A stretch of 64,000 nucleotides of DNA from CAZJBS01 sp964544475 (GTDB lineage: Bacteria > CLD3 > SB21). Of the stretch, positions 32,872 through 41,828 are shown piece by piece. The notes beneath the pieces were generated by a model. That model was not told the DNA's origin and searched no databases. It saw only the letters and a list, made by a program, of their open reading frames with translations. The stretch lies in NCBI GenBank assembly GCA_964544475.1, contig CAZJBS010000004.1, forward strand, positions 1-64,000. Reading direction: 5' to 3'. Position numbers and translations under genes: made by a program. Within the stretch, counting starts at the first letter, position 1, and every line of letters starts with the position of its first letter.

Positions 32872-33852
32872 TCACGGGGACCGGCGTCCACCGGCCAGCT
32901 TCACGGCGATATTCAGTAGAAAACCTGGCACAAAACTGTAACTTCGCGAGCGAATTTTTCCCATGTGCGACTGCCTGAAAATGGCTTCCGCCACCTGCAA
33001 TCCGCTATGGATGGCCGGATGAATACCCTCGCCCATATCCACAGTGGCCAGACCGGCCGCATCCCCGATGATGTAGACCCGATCCAATTCCATCCGGCGA
33101 CCGGGTTCGCGCAGATAGTAACTGTGTCCTTTGGGTTCGGGAATGGTATGGATGAACCCTTCCCGCATCAATTTTTCCATCAGCCGATCCCAGTGGCGTC
33201 GGATTTTGTCCTTCTGATTTTCAAGGCGTTCGACCATTCCGCCCACGCCGATATTCACGTAACCGCCGCCTTTGGGTACGAACCATGAGTATCCCGGCAG
33301 TCCATCTTCCAGGAACCACAAGTGACAGCGATCGTTCAACAACTCATGCTCGAATTCCGCCTCCTGGGTCACTACCAGGGCCGGCCGGCCCCGCGGATTG
33401 GTTTCCGAAAAAAAAGTGCGTGCGACCGGACAATGGGTTCCTCCGGCTCCAACGAGATACCGGCAGGCGAAGCGATCGTCAACGATAAATTCCATTTTGG
33501 TCCGAACGATCTGCCTGACCTCATGCTGTTCGACCGGAGCCCGGGACCGCCGCAACAGCCATTCGTCGAATTGATACCGCCGGATGGAATGTTGTTTGGT
33601 CGGTAAGCGCCAGAGACGGCTGCCGATATGGATGCTGAAGGAACGGAAGGTCAGCAGGCCGTGGGGATATTCGCCGGGTTTGATCTGCAGATCTCTCAGC
33701 ACGGCGGGAGTGATCCATCCGGCGCACAATTTGAGGCGTGGAAAATCGCAGCGATCGAGCACCAGACAGTCCAAACCGTGTTGCATGAGCCGCCAGGCGC
33801 AGGAGGACCCGGCGGGTCCCCCGCCCACAATGATGACGTCATGTGTTTTCAT
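32872..33852 (-). CDS. FAD-dependent oxidoreductase, geranylgeranyl-reductase type
   Basis: 326 residues. N-terminal dinucleotide motif DVIIVGGGPAGSSCAWRL, then DRCDFPRLKLCAGWITP, and the second FAD motif YIIGDAAGLATVDMGEGIHPAI with GL.VAE. These mark the GGR/DGGR branch of the p-hydroxybenzoate-hydroxylase-fold reductases that act on isoprenoid or lipid double bonds. It lies 9 nt downstream of cfa, so both are one unit; the substrate may be an unsaturated or modified acyl chain. Substrate unproven. Confidence 0.75.
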   Translation of the reverse strand: MKTHDVIIVGGGPAGSSCAWRLMQHGLDCLVLDRCDFPRLKLCAGWITPAVLRDLQIKPGEYPHGLLTFRSFSIHIGSRLWRLPTKQHSIRRYQFDEWLLRRSRAPVEQHEVRQIVRTKMEFIVDDRFACRYLVGAGGTHCPVARTFFSETNPRGRPALVVTQEAEFEHELLNDRCHLWFLEDGLPGYSWFVPKGGGYVNIGVGGMVERLENQKDKIRRHWDRLMEKLMREGFIHTIPEPKGHSYYLREPGRRMELDRVYIIGDAAGLATVDMGEGIHPAIHSGLQVAEAIFRQSHMGKIRSRSYSFVPGFLLNIAVKLAGGRRSP

Positions 33853-33861
33853 GAATCGGCC

Positions 33862-34977
33862 TCACACGACCCGGCATGCCGGCTGGCGCGTCGGAGGACG
33901 CGTCATGACGATCTGCCACAATTGGCTGGTACGCGCCCTGAATCCGCCGGCGCTGGCCAGCAGATAAAAGGTCCACATCCTGTAAAAACGTTCTCCGTAA
34001 CGATCCCGGAATTTGGGCCAGGCTTGTTTGAAGTTTTCGTACCACGCGAGAAGTGTTCGGTCGTAATCGGGCCCTATATTGTGCAAGTCCTCGATGATGA
34101 AGAAATCCTCCATCGCCCCGGTCAGTTGCCGGATAGACGGTATCACCGCATTGGGAAAGATGTATTTGTTGGTCCAGGCATTGATGGTCGTGAGGCTCTC
34201 GTTGCTGCCGATCGTGTGGATAAATGCCACGCCGTCTTTCTTCAGGGTGCGGTCCACGACTTCCATGTAGGTTCGGTGATTCCGGTAGCCCACGTGCTCC
34301 ATGATTCCGATGGAGATTACCGCGTCATAGGTCCCGGTGACGGTACGATAGTCCGCCAGTTTGAGTTCGACGGGCAGTCCCTGGCACATCCGATTGCCGA
34401 ACTCCGCCTGTTCTTTGGAGACGGTAACGCCGACGACGTGCACGGCATATTTTTCGGCCGCATACTTCGCGAAACTGCCCCAGCCACAGCCCAATTCAAG
34501 CACGTTCATGCCGGGCTGCAAATTCAGTTTTCGGCATACGAGGTCCAGTTTGGCTTCCTGAGCTTCGTCCAGATTGGCGGCCCTGGGCCAATACGCGCAG
34601 GTGTAGTTCATCCGGCGGTCGAGCATATGCTGGTAAAACTCGTTGCCGAGGTCGTAGTGATGTTTTCCGACCTGGTAGGCTCTTGAGGGTTTTTGGAGGT
34701 TGAATAACTTCGCCCGCAGCGTATGCAGGATGATTTTCCAATCGCCGCGAACGCGTTTCTCGACGTGCGAGGCCAGGACACGGTTGACCATCTCGTCCAT
34801 GGCTTCGCAATCCCACCACCCATCCATGTAGGATTCGCCGAGACCGAGCGCCGCTTCTTTCAGCACGCGGGTATAGAAGTCTTTGTTGTGTACTTTGATG
34901 TCCCACGGATTGGTCCCATTGACCCTGATTCCGGCTTGGGCGAATAATTCGGTAAGGATATGTTCGCTGGTTGGCAT
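33862..34977 (-). CDS. cfa: Cyclopropane-fatty-acid-phospholipid synthase
   Basis: 371 residues, close to the 382 of E. coli Cfa, to which it is similar over its whole length from memory. Transfers a methylene from SAM to cis double bonds of membrane phospholipids. Motifs: NPWDIKVHNKDFYTRVL, LGLGESYMDGWWDCEAMD, VGKHHYDLGNEFY, LELGCGWGSFAKYAA (SAM site), GIMEHVGYRNH and YIFPNAVIPSI. Both domains are complete. The FAD reductase gene follows at 9 nt. Two palindromes lie upstream. Confidence 0.93.
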   Translation of the reverse strand: MPTSEHILTELFAQAGIRVNGTNPWDIKVHNKDFYTRVLKEAALGLGESYMDGWWDCEAMDEMVNRVLASHVEKRVRGDWKIILHTLRAKLFNLQKPSRAYQVGKHHYDLGNEFYQHMLDRRMNYTCAYWPRAANLDEAQEAKLDLVCRKLNLQPGMNVLELGCGWGSFAKYAAEKYAVHVVGVTVSKEQAEFGNRMCQGLPVELKLADYRTVTGTYDAVISIGIMEHVGYRNHRTYMEVVDRTLKKDGVAFIHTIGSNESLTTINAWTNKYIFPNAVIPSIRQLTGAMEDFFIIEDLHNIGPDYDRTLLAWYENFKQAWPKFRDRYGERFYRMWTFYLLASAGGFRARTSQLWQIVMTRPPTRQPACRVV

Positions 34978-35301
34978 GGTACGACTCCCGTTTTCGTACG
35001 ATACGAATGGCCGTGGGCAATGTACTCATTATTTCTTAAGAAACAAAAAGGGCCGGTAAATCTGCACGGATGGGACGATGGAGGAGGACGATTTAGGTTG
35101 TGGGTTTCACGCGGCGTACGGCGACGGCTTGCAAGTATTCATATCGACTTTGCTTCACTTCAACTCGGATTGGCCTCCCATGACCTTTGCAGCCAGTGTG
35201 TTACTATACATTCGGGCTGACATCCGAATGCCGGAACTGATCACAGTCTCCCGTCTGGGATGTAAGTATTCACTTCTATTTCAGACGCTTGCGACGGAGT
35301 A
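34978..35301. other. Gene-free spacer, cfa upstream region
   Basis: 324 nt without a supportable gene. Apart from the two palindromes near cfa, I see only a short near-duplicate (AAGTATTCA at about 35133 and 35267) and no terminator for the upstream operon. Confidence 0.5.
34993..35043 (-). promoter_or_regulatory. Two palindromes upstream of cfa, candidate operators
   Basis: TTCGTA-CGA-TACGAA (34993-35007), a perfect 6-bp inverted repeat with 3-nt spacer, lies 16 nt from the cfa start. TTTCTTAAGAAA (35032-35043) is a perfect 12-bp palindrome. The first has the geometry of TetR/MarR-type sites. Confidence 0.4.
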
Positions 35302-36537
35302 TTAGTGCAGGAGTTCGGGAGGCAGTACGTTGCGAAATACCGATTGTTCTTTCAATAGAGTCCACGCGTGCTCCATTGCAGGTGAGCCGGAACCCAACAT
35401 TTCATATCCCGGGGATGCGCCGATGACGCCTCCGACCATTGCCCCCACCACACCAAACGCAATTACAGCAGTAGCGACATGCTCCAACGCCGAAAAATCC
35501 GGCCCAAATCCACCGTCATCTTCAGGGGCACTGCTCGAACCAACGGCAGCTCCGAGTGTCATCCCGAGCAGGGATCCAAGAACGATTCCGAGAGCGGGAC
35601 TGCGCGATCTTCGAACTTGGACGTCACGCACGTTGTGCCATGTGAGACGCACAATCTTCTCTGGGTCTCTGCGAATGTCAAACTTCTCCCGCCCCGGCAG
35701 AATGATCAGTCGTTCTGAATCCGCATGGATCAGCAAGCCGGTTACAACTTGACCCGTCTCAAGAGTTATTTTCACGGAAGATCCTTTTCCAAGGTTCCTT
35801 TTGCCTTGTTTCCGGACTCTCTCAAGATTGATTACGCCCGAGATGGAGTCCCAATCGCTGGATTTTCCGGCCGCATATGCTTCGGCGTGTTCGAGGTAAT
35901 TCGACAACAGAAAAAATTCCGTGACTGTGAGTCTGCCGGACACTATTCCAGAATCGGAATCTGTTGTAATGATGCATTCGTAAGCGGTTTGCGTCTTTTG
36001 GGCCACAATGGCCGAGCGGAAATTGTTAATCCCAGGAAACAGCTGGAAGTATTCTCTTTCCTGCCGGTCGATCTGCGACCCGACCCGGGGCAGAATCACT
36101 GGGCCGCTCGCATTTGCCGGAACCGTAACCGGCGCGAGGCGATACTTCCCTGCCTCAATGTCCTCATAATGATCGATCTTTTCCGCCCACTGCCGGAGCC
36201 TCCATTCGGGTTGGGGGATGTCACTGACCTCGGCAGCCATCCCGGCCGAATCGAAGCTGGTTATCCGGAGTGCGAATGTACTATCCGGCAAGCGCACGAA
36301 AACGGCCGACCGAAAGCCCTTGACGGCAGGAAAGAGGTTGAAGCGGGCCCTCTCTGAACTGTCGATCGCTTCGCCGACGCGTGCGCTGATCGTGATCGTG
36401 TCGCCTGTTGTTTCCTGTGCGCGCAGGATGCTTGAGTGCACCAACAGGAAAAAGACAAGGGAAGCATGAACTATTTTCATCATCTCCTTACTTACTCCAG
36501 CGAGGTTCAACCCTGCGAACATGACCGCTCGTCTCAT
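35302..36537 (-). CDS. Secreted protein with duplicated domain, Sm-like unit and glycine zipper
   Basis: 411 residues from ATG 36537, which overlaps the upstream stop (ATGA); ATG 36480/36483 after TAAGGAG gives a cleaner signal peptide (MKIVHASLVFFLLVHS...RAQ) and may be the true start. After it come two copies of a roughly 75-residue unit, recognisable by the pairs ERARFNLFPAVKGFRSAVF and EREYFQLFPGINNFRSAIV. Next is a small beta-barrel pattern (VKITLETGQVVTGLLIHAD...) and a Gly-rich hydrophobic stretch (LGSLLGMTLGAAVG, FGVVGAMVGGVIGA). No named family. Last gene of the minus-strand run. Confidence 0.65.
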   Translation of the reverse strand: MRRAVMFAGLNLAGVSKEMMKIVHASLVFFLLVHSSILRAQETTGDTITISARVGEAIDSSERARFNLFPAVKGFRSAVFVRLPDSTFALRITSFDSAGMAAEVSDIPQPEWRLRQWAEKIDHYEDIEAGKYRLAPVTVPANASGPVILPRVGSQIDRQEREYFQLFPGINNFRSAIVAQKTQTAYECIITTDSDSGIVSGRLTVTEFFLLSNYLEHAEAYAAGKSSDWDSISGVINLERVRKQGKRNLGKGSSVKITLETGQVVTGLLIHADSERLIILPGREKFDIRRDPEKIVRLTWHNVRDVQVRRSRSPALGIVLGSLLGMTLGAAVGSSSAPEDDGGFGPDFSALEHVATAVIAFGVVGAMVGGVIGASPGYEMLGSGSPAMEHAWTLLKEQSVFRNVLPPELLH

Positions 36538-37307
36538 GGCTGCTTCTCCTTCTGATTAGTTGGCTCGACAATTCTGCGTAACGATTTGATGTCCGCCCAC
36601 GGGATGGTTGTGTCACCGCCTGAAGTGCGAATGATGATGAGTTCCTTGTCCATGAGTAGTGCGACTTCTCCTTCGATCACAGACCCATCTCGCCGTTCAA
36701 TCTGCACAAATCGGGAGTACCCCGCGGTCGATATCCTTGACGGATACTGCCGCTTCAAATCGCCGATCTTAAAAGCTCTGGCTTCGACCGACAACTCCGA
36801 CAGATCGATAACCTGACGCGAGGAGGCGGACTCGATACCATGCCCGATTGCCGCTCCGGCCATGGCTCCCGCGATCAGTCCGGCGAGCATGCCCAAGCCA
36901 CCCATGACCGCTCTTCCTGCAAGGAATTGCAAGCCATCCGACTTGTTTTCTTTCACCTTGGAGGCCGCCAACTTTCCAACTACATAGCCTCCGACTAGGC
37001 TACCAACGATCCCGAGACCCACGGCAGTTCCCTGAGATCTTGTGGTGCTGATCTTCTCGATGGATGCTATATCGTTCATGGCTAGCGGTGAACGATTCGA
37101 GCTACCTTTAATAATCAGGGAATCCCTCGCCATTTCCATTCTTCCAAAATCATAGAACAGAATGGCTCCGCCGTTCTGGAGATTCAGCATCCAGACCCAT
37201 TCGTAGGCGGGATCCAATTTGTAGTTCTTGTAGGTCCTCACAGACGATGAGGTGCAGCCCTGCACCACGAAGATGACCAGCAAGCAAATATTGACTGTAG
37301 TTCTCAT
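36534..37307 (-). CDS. Glycine-zipper lipoprotein with Sm-like C-terminal unit
   Basis: 257 residues. Lipobox VVQGC puts the lipidated Cys near residue 18. A central region about 90-155 alternates Gly-zipper helices (GIVGSLVGGYVVGKLAAS, GLGMLAGLIAGAMAGAAIG), able to insert in or span membranes. The C-terminal part RRDGSVIEGEVALLMDKELI...TIPWADIKSLRRI resembles the small beta-barrel unit in the neighbouring proteins. Overlaps the next gene by 4 nt. Function unknown. Confidence 0.7.
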   Translation of the reverse strand: MRTTVNICLLVIFVVQGCTSSSVRTYKNYKLDPAYEWVWMLNLQNGGAILFYDFGRMEMARDSLIIKGSSNRSPLAMNDIASIEKISTTRSQGTAVGLGIVGSLVGGYVVGKLAASKVKENKSDGLQFLAGRAVMGGLGMLAGLIAGAMAGAAIGHGIESASSRQVIDLSELSVEARAFKIGDLKRQYPSRISTAGYSRFVQIERRDGSVIEGEVALLMDKELIIIRTSGGDTTIPWADIKSLRRIVEPTNQKEKQP

Positions 37308-37383
37308 AAACTCTCCTCCTGCATCGAATTGGTCCTCAATTTCAGCCTGCTCTAATTACAGTCAGAAAGCCCGGAAGTTGTCG

Positions 37384-37677
37384 TCATTTCTGCTGTTGCG
37401 AAATCGACAGATGGATGGGTATTTTGCACGGCCGTCGGGCCGGCGAGCCATCATGGCGCACGGTATCCTGCGTCGTCCGCATGTCATTCTCCTGGAACGA
37501 AGGATCGGGCAAAACGGCTTCGGCGGCTTGATAGCGCTCTTCATTCATGGGCCCTCCGTCGTCCTCAACACAATCCACACATTCTTCCCATTCAATATCG
37601 AAATCAAGCTCCGGAAGGTCACAGGCGCCTATCGCGAATGCGCACACCAGGAATATCATGTACAGTCCACGGTTCAT
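37384..37677 (-). CDS. Small acidic lipoprotein
   Basis: 97 residues. GAGGAGGATCAAGA directly before ATG 37677 is a very strong ribosome site. Lipobox AIGAC at about residue 19, followed by an acidic stretch with ECVDCVEDDGG, a CXXC-type pair that might bind a metal or form a disulfide. The C-terminal half is basic and unstructured-looking. No family recognised. Lies in the run of envelope genes with the same orientation. Confidence 0.65.
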   Translation of the reverse strand: MNRGLYMIFLVCAFAIGACDLPELDFDIEWEECVDCVEDDGGPMNEERYQAAEAVLPDPSFQENDMRTTQDTVRHDGSPARRPCKIPIHLSISQQQK

Positions 37678-37767
37678 TCTTGATCCTCCTCAATTAAGTG
37701 TTTGTGCCTCGCAAAATTTCTGGTACAAAGGATACACCGACGGTCTTTGTCTTTCGGTCCCCGCTTT

Positions 37768-38568
37768 CTAATTCTCCACTTCCAACTTAATGCCGTCGTA
37801 CATCGAGTTCATTTCAGATTGAACGATGATACCGACCACGGCAAGACTCGCCAACACAGCCACGATGAGCAGGCCTGTTCCGCTGCCGTCCGTTTTGCCC
37901 AAGCTTTGGACTTCACTGACCGGAATCATTATATCTCGACCATCGCTGAGCGTCGCGGCCAAAACGTCCACGCTATCGTGGTACCTCGCGCCTTTTCCCT
38001 CGAAAACGTATTCCGTCCCGCTCACAGTTCGAACCCTACGCATTCGCAGGGCGGTATCCTTCAGGGTTTCCGCCATCCATGTCACGCGTTTCTCAAGCAG
38101 CGCCGATTCGATCGAGGCGGCTCGCAGCCTGATTGCTTCTCCGGATTCGGACGTACCGATGACAACCTGGTCATCCGGATCATACCATCCTCCGGAGGTT
38201 GAGAAATCGACCGTGTTTCCACTGGCAACCACAACGGCCCTCAGGGATGACCCGCCAGTCTCGTCAAGCTTGGCAGTTTGTACGGCTTTGGAACCTTCAA
38301 CGATGAGACTGTCCACGCCCAGTACGACCGGTTGTCGATCCTGTGCGATGGTCCCGGTGAGCACTCTGGTCATTCTCCGCAGACTTACAGGACGCGATGG
38401 ATCTAAACGGAAAGACCGTCGGTCTACTAACATCACGCGATCATAGCCTCCCGATGAGGCAGCTTTCCAACCGGCGGAATTCACATAAGTATAGGCTGCA
38501 CAACCGATAATCTGGTTGATCAACGTCAACGACAGAAACAGGGCGAGCGGGTACCCGTGGGCTTTCAT
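37768..38568 (-). CDS. Lipoprotein with repeated small beta units and C-terminal TM helix
   Basis: 266 residues; AGAGGAGG before ATG 38568. Lipobox QIIGC at about residue 23. The body has two or three units of the type (S)LRAVVV...TVDFSTSGGWYD...VVIGT and VRTVSGTEYVFEGKG...DIMIPVSEVQSLGK, similar in outline to the Sm-like units in the next two envelope genes. A hydrophobic helix GTGLLIVAVLASLAVVGIIV sits near the C-terminus (about 229-248). An N-terminal lipid plus a C-terminal helix could link two membranes; this is inference. Confidence 0.65.
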   Translation of the reverse strand: MKAHGYPLALFLSLTLINQIIGCAAYTYVNSAGWKAASSGGYDRVMLVDRRSFRLDPSRPVSLRRMTRVLTGTIAQDRQPVVLGVDSLIVEGSKAVQTAKLDETGGSSLRAVVVASGNTVDFSTSGGWYDPDDQVVIGTSESGEAIRLRAASIESALLEKRVTWMAETLKDTALRMRRVRTVSGTEYVFEGKGARYHDSVDVLAATLSDGRDIMIPVSEVQSLGKTDGSGTGLLIVAVLASLAVVGIIVQSEMNSMYDGIKLEVEN

Positions 38569-38628
38569 GGCTGATTCCTCCTCTTGTTTGTTACATTACA
38601 TTGCACACCCCAAAAGGTTGGAGATCAG

Positions 38629-39780
38629 TCAAAGAGGAATTGAACCTCGGTTTCTTTGAACTGTCGTGGACGGCGCGTAACCAAGCGCGATACCAAACAG
38701 AAATGTCTTGTCCTGCAGGATAAAACTGAAGCCCGGTTTGATCACTCCCCACGAGACTGGTCCGGGATATATGTTGACGGTCAATTTTGACCGAAAGTTT
38801 CCTCGTCGTTTCAATCCTTCCTTTGCGGCTTTTCCTCGCCCTTCCCAGGTAGCTACAAGCAATGGATTGTCATTGACCGAATAGTACAGTCCGACATTGA
38901 ATGACAAGGCGCTGGCGATGGCGTCTCCCTCTCTCGTCAGGTCCAAATCCTTTGGTTTGATACCGTATCCGGCAGATACATGGCGACCAGCGCTGATCTC
39001 GTATGAAATGCCAAAACTGTTAACCTGTTCTCCCGTCAACATACTGACACTGATGGGACCAGCCACGTGACATCTCACCCAGAAAAGCTGCCCGTTGTTG
39101 AACAGACGGTTTGAGGAGGGGCTCCACTGCGTCTGATACGACCAGTCTGAAAGATGGAAAGTCTGTGTGGCCGAGCGATTCACAGCATCTATGTCGAAGA
39201 TCAGTTTTCCGACCCAGTCAAAGAAAAGCAGGTCCGCGACCGCATCCTCGGAAGGACGTCCATGCTCATATTTTTCCGCTTCGACAACTTCGTTCATTAC
39301 ATGGTAGGCGTAGGTTGTCACCCAGGCGGCCAACGCCGGATTGGCGTACCCGTGGTATGTGTAGTATTCTTTGAGCAGCCGGGTCCTGAAACCACCCCCG
39401 ACAAGATGCCAGGTCCAGTTAGGAAGCCAATTGTCTCCTTTTCCGCTGTGGGGAATGAACTCGTACCAAATGAACCGGCGAACGCCGTACGAACGGATGG
39501 CGGCCACTGGATCCGCCAGCGAACGCGCTACACTGACTACGCCGCGTCCATAACCGAAACCTATGATTTCCCGATCGTACATCGCACCAAACGATCCCCC
39601 CAAGACAATGTTCAGCGGATGGTGAAATGCACGAGCTCCCACACCGTCCGGATGATAGTAATATCGCACTGTGTCTGCGTCGTCATCGGAGTTAATCCGT
39701 ACGCCCGGTCCCGCCCGCGAAACAGTCGTATGAAAGACCAAAAGCAATACAGAAAGGCATGTCGCACCAATTCCATGCAT
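38629..39780 (-). CDS. Probable outer-membrane protein, unknown family
   Basis: 383 residues from ATG 39780 (GGAGG only 1 nt upstream, so the exact start is uncertain). Signal peptide about 1-23 (ends SRAG). A Tyr/Trp-rich N-terminal half includes a helical stretch (YAYHVMNEVVEAEKYEHG). The C-terminal half has barrel-like strands (VNSFGISYEISAGRHVSAGYG, LSFNVGLYYSVNDN, FLFGIALGYAP). No family recognised. It lies between the lipoprotein genes and the SpoIIE phosphatase gene on the same strand. Confidence 0.6.
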   Translation of the reverse strand: MHGIGATCLSVLLLVFHTTVSRAGPGVRINSDDDADTVRYYYHPDGVGARAFHHPLNIVLGGSFGAMYDREIIGFGYGRGVVSVARSLADPVAAIRSYGVRRFIWYEFIPHSGKGDNWLPNWTWHLVGGGFRTRLLKEYYTYHGYANPALAAWVTTYAYHVMNEVVEAEKYEHGRPSEDAVADLLFFDWVGKLIFDIDAVNRSATQTFHLSDWSYQTQWSPSSNRLFNNGQLFWVRCHVAGPISVSMLTGEQVNSFGISYEISAGRHVSAGYGIKPKDLDLTREGDAIASALSFNVGLYYSVNDNPLLVATWEGRGKAAKEGLKRRGNFRSKLTVNIYPGPVSWGVIKPGFSFILQDKTFLFGIALGYAPSTTVQRNRGSIPL

Positions 39781-39872
39781 GCCTCCAATACATTGGTATG
39801 ACCGCCAGAGTTGGAGTAACTAGGATGCGGAGGAAAGGGAAGTATGGACCAGCCAGAGTTGCGGAGATGCCA

Positions 39873-41828
39873 CTAGAGTCGCCGGCAATACAAAATGGTC
39901 ACGTCGTCGTCTATCTCACGTCCCGATGTGAATTCACCAATCGCCGTCAGTAAAGACGTCGCAAAGCTGGAGGCTGTCAAACCCGCGTGGCGAAGGACAT
40001 GATCAACAAGGCGCCTTTCCGAATATAGCTCGTTTTGCGGGTTTGTGGCTTCCGTAATGCCGTCCGTATACAACAAAACGCGGTCTCCGCGACGAAGCAG
40101 CGTATGACCCTGTTCGAAGCCTATGTCCGAGACAACACCCAAAGCAACCCCACGGGCCCGTAATCTCTCCACCGACCCGTCGTACCGAACAAGGAGCGGC
40201 GGGTTGTGTCCCGCGTTGATGAAGTCCATCGAGCCTGTGTTCGGTTCGAAGACGCCCACAAAGAAAGTAATGAAGGTCTCCGTGGTGGACGATCGATAGA
40301 CGAGTTGATTCAGTCGGGCCGCCAGGTCGGTCAGCGCGTAATGGCTTTCCATGAAGGCATGCAGCGACGCATGCAACGTACTAACCAGCAAAGCCGCCGG
40401 AATCCCCTTACCCGTCACGTCCGCGATGACAATCACGGCCCGGCCATCGGGAATCAGGAATCCGTCAAAGTAATCACCACTCACTTCTTTCGATGGGACG
40501 TTAAGGCCTGCCCAGTCATAACCTTGTAAAGGGGGCATCGATGCCGGGAGAATGGCCTTTTGGATGGACGAGGCTACGGCCAACTCGCGTTCCGTCGCCT
40601 CGGCCCGCATCTGAGCTTCTCTGAGCTTTGCTTTCTCACGCATGCGCTTCAGGTAGGACTCCGCCATGCGACGCTCCAGAATGTAACCCATTAGCAGCGT
40701 GAAGGAGAAAACGCCCCATGGAAAAAGATTGGTGGCCTTTGGAAAAATCATGAGATACCCAAGGTTGTCGTGCAGGCCCAGCAACACGAGTATTCCGACG
40801 GCCACGCCGAACATCCGCGCATGACGGTCCCCTCTGATTGCTTCGCGGACGGACGCCACCAGGACGACGACGACGTCAGCACACACCATGGCCTGGAAAG
40901 GCAAGACCGTTGACTGCAAAGACACTGCACCAAGGATCACCAAACCAAAGACACCCATCACATAAGCCAGGTGAGTCCACCGCAACCAACGCATCCATCG
41001 GACCAGCTTGGATTTCAGATTGTGTTCGATGAAGAGCAGCATCCCAACCGGAATCAGGTACAGGGCGGCGATCTCGACGAAATAGCGCCAGACTATGATG
41101 TCCTTCAAGATCAATCGAGTCAGCGGTGTTTCGACGATGACGTAGATTGCTGAGCAGAGTGAAAAGAAACCGAACGAGAAGAAGCTCCTCTGTTTGAGAT
41201 CCCGGAGAAATACGACCAGAAAGAACACGGCAACGAAGAAAAAGAAGAACCCGAGGACGAACTGGTGGAAGTTCCTCTTGACAATCCCAAGCAGGAGTTC
41301 CGCTCCGGATCCGACTCGAATATTTTTTCTCAGACCCGTTCGGTTGGTTGGGGGGTTGAGAATTCGGATTATTAGTGCACGGCCTGAAAAATGCCTTGGA
41401 AGCGGAATGACATGAAATTGGCCGCCCGAGAATTCACCGTCCCTGTTTGAGAATGGACTTTGAAACGCGTAGATCGGACTATTGTCTACGCAAACAACAA
41501 AGGAAATCTGCAGACTCTCGAGATACAACGCCGGGTCCGGCCATGATCCTCTCGGAAGACTGGTACGCAGACAAAGGTCCGGAAGCCCCGGCTCACGAAT
41601 CAGGGGCTGATCCATCTGGCCCAGTACATACCACGCGACCGTGTCAGTTCCGTCGCAGATTGCCGCGCCCGTATCCATCCAGACGTACTGCCAATTCTGC
41701 CGGAGCCTGACTGGAGAGCCGGTGTCCTGCGCCTGAGCCACGAGAACGGATGAAAAGCAGCCTACTGACCACGCAGTAAACGCCACGCGGATGACCCAAG
41801 CCCAAGAAGTCCCTCTAGAATCGTGCAT
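39873..41828 (-). CDS. Membrane SpoIIE/RsbU-type serine phosphatase with 7TM sensor
   Basis: 651 residues from ATG 41828, which overlaps the upstream stop (TGATG). Signal-like segment about 10-34, a periplasmic beta-rich domain about 40-175 (7TMR-DISM-extracellular type), seven or so TM helices about 190-395, a coiled coil about 396-435 and a PP2C-type phosphatase about 436-650. Phosphatase motifs: SSIQKAILP, SKEVSGDYFDGF, IADVTGKGIPAALL, INAGHNPPLLV, LLYTDGITEA, DDDVTILYCRR. Such enzymes dephosphorylate STAS antagonists in partner switching. The divergent operon at 43308 encodes exactly such a STAS protein and its kinase. Confidence 0.88.
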   Translation of the reverse strand: MHDSRGTSWAWVIRVAFTAWSVGCFSSVLVAQAQDTGSPVRLRQNWQYVWMDTGAAICDGTDTVAWYVLGQMDQPLIREPGLPDLCLRTSLPRGSWPDPALYLESLQISFVVCVDNSPIYAFQSPFSNRDGEFSGGQFHVIPLPRHFSGRALIIRILNPPTNRTGLRKNIRVGSGAELLLGIVKRNFHQFVLGFFFFFVAVFFLVVFLRDLKQRSFFSFGFFSLCSAIYVIVETPLTRLILKDIIVWRYFVEIAALYLIPVGMLLFIEHNLKSKLVRWMRWLRWTHLAYVMGVFGLVILGAVSLQSTVLPFQAMVCADVVVVLVASVREAIRGDRHARMFGVAVGILVLLGLHDNLGYLMIFPKATNLFPWGVFSFTLLMGYILERRMAESYLKRMREKAKLREAQMRAEATERELAVASSIQKAILPASMPPLQGYDWAGLNVPSKEVSGDYFDGFLIPDGRAVIVIADVTGKGIPAALLVSTLHASLHAFMESHYALTDLAARLNQLVYRSSTTETFITFFVGVFEPNTGSMDFINAGHNPPLLVRYDGSVERLRARGVALGVVSDIGFEQGHTLLRRGDRVLLYTDGITEATNPQNELYSERRLVDHVLRHAGLTASSFATSLLTAIGEFTSGREIDDDVTILYCRRL

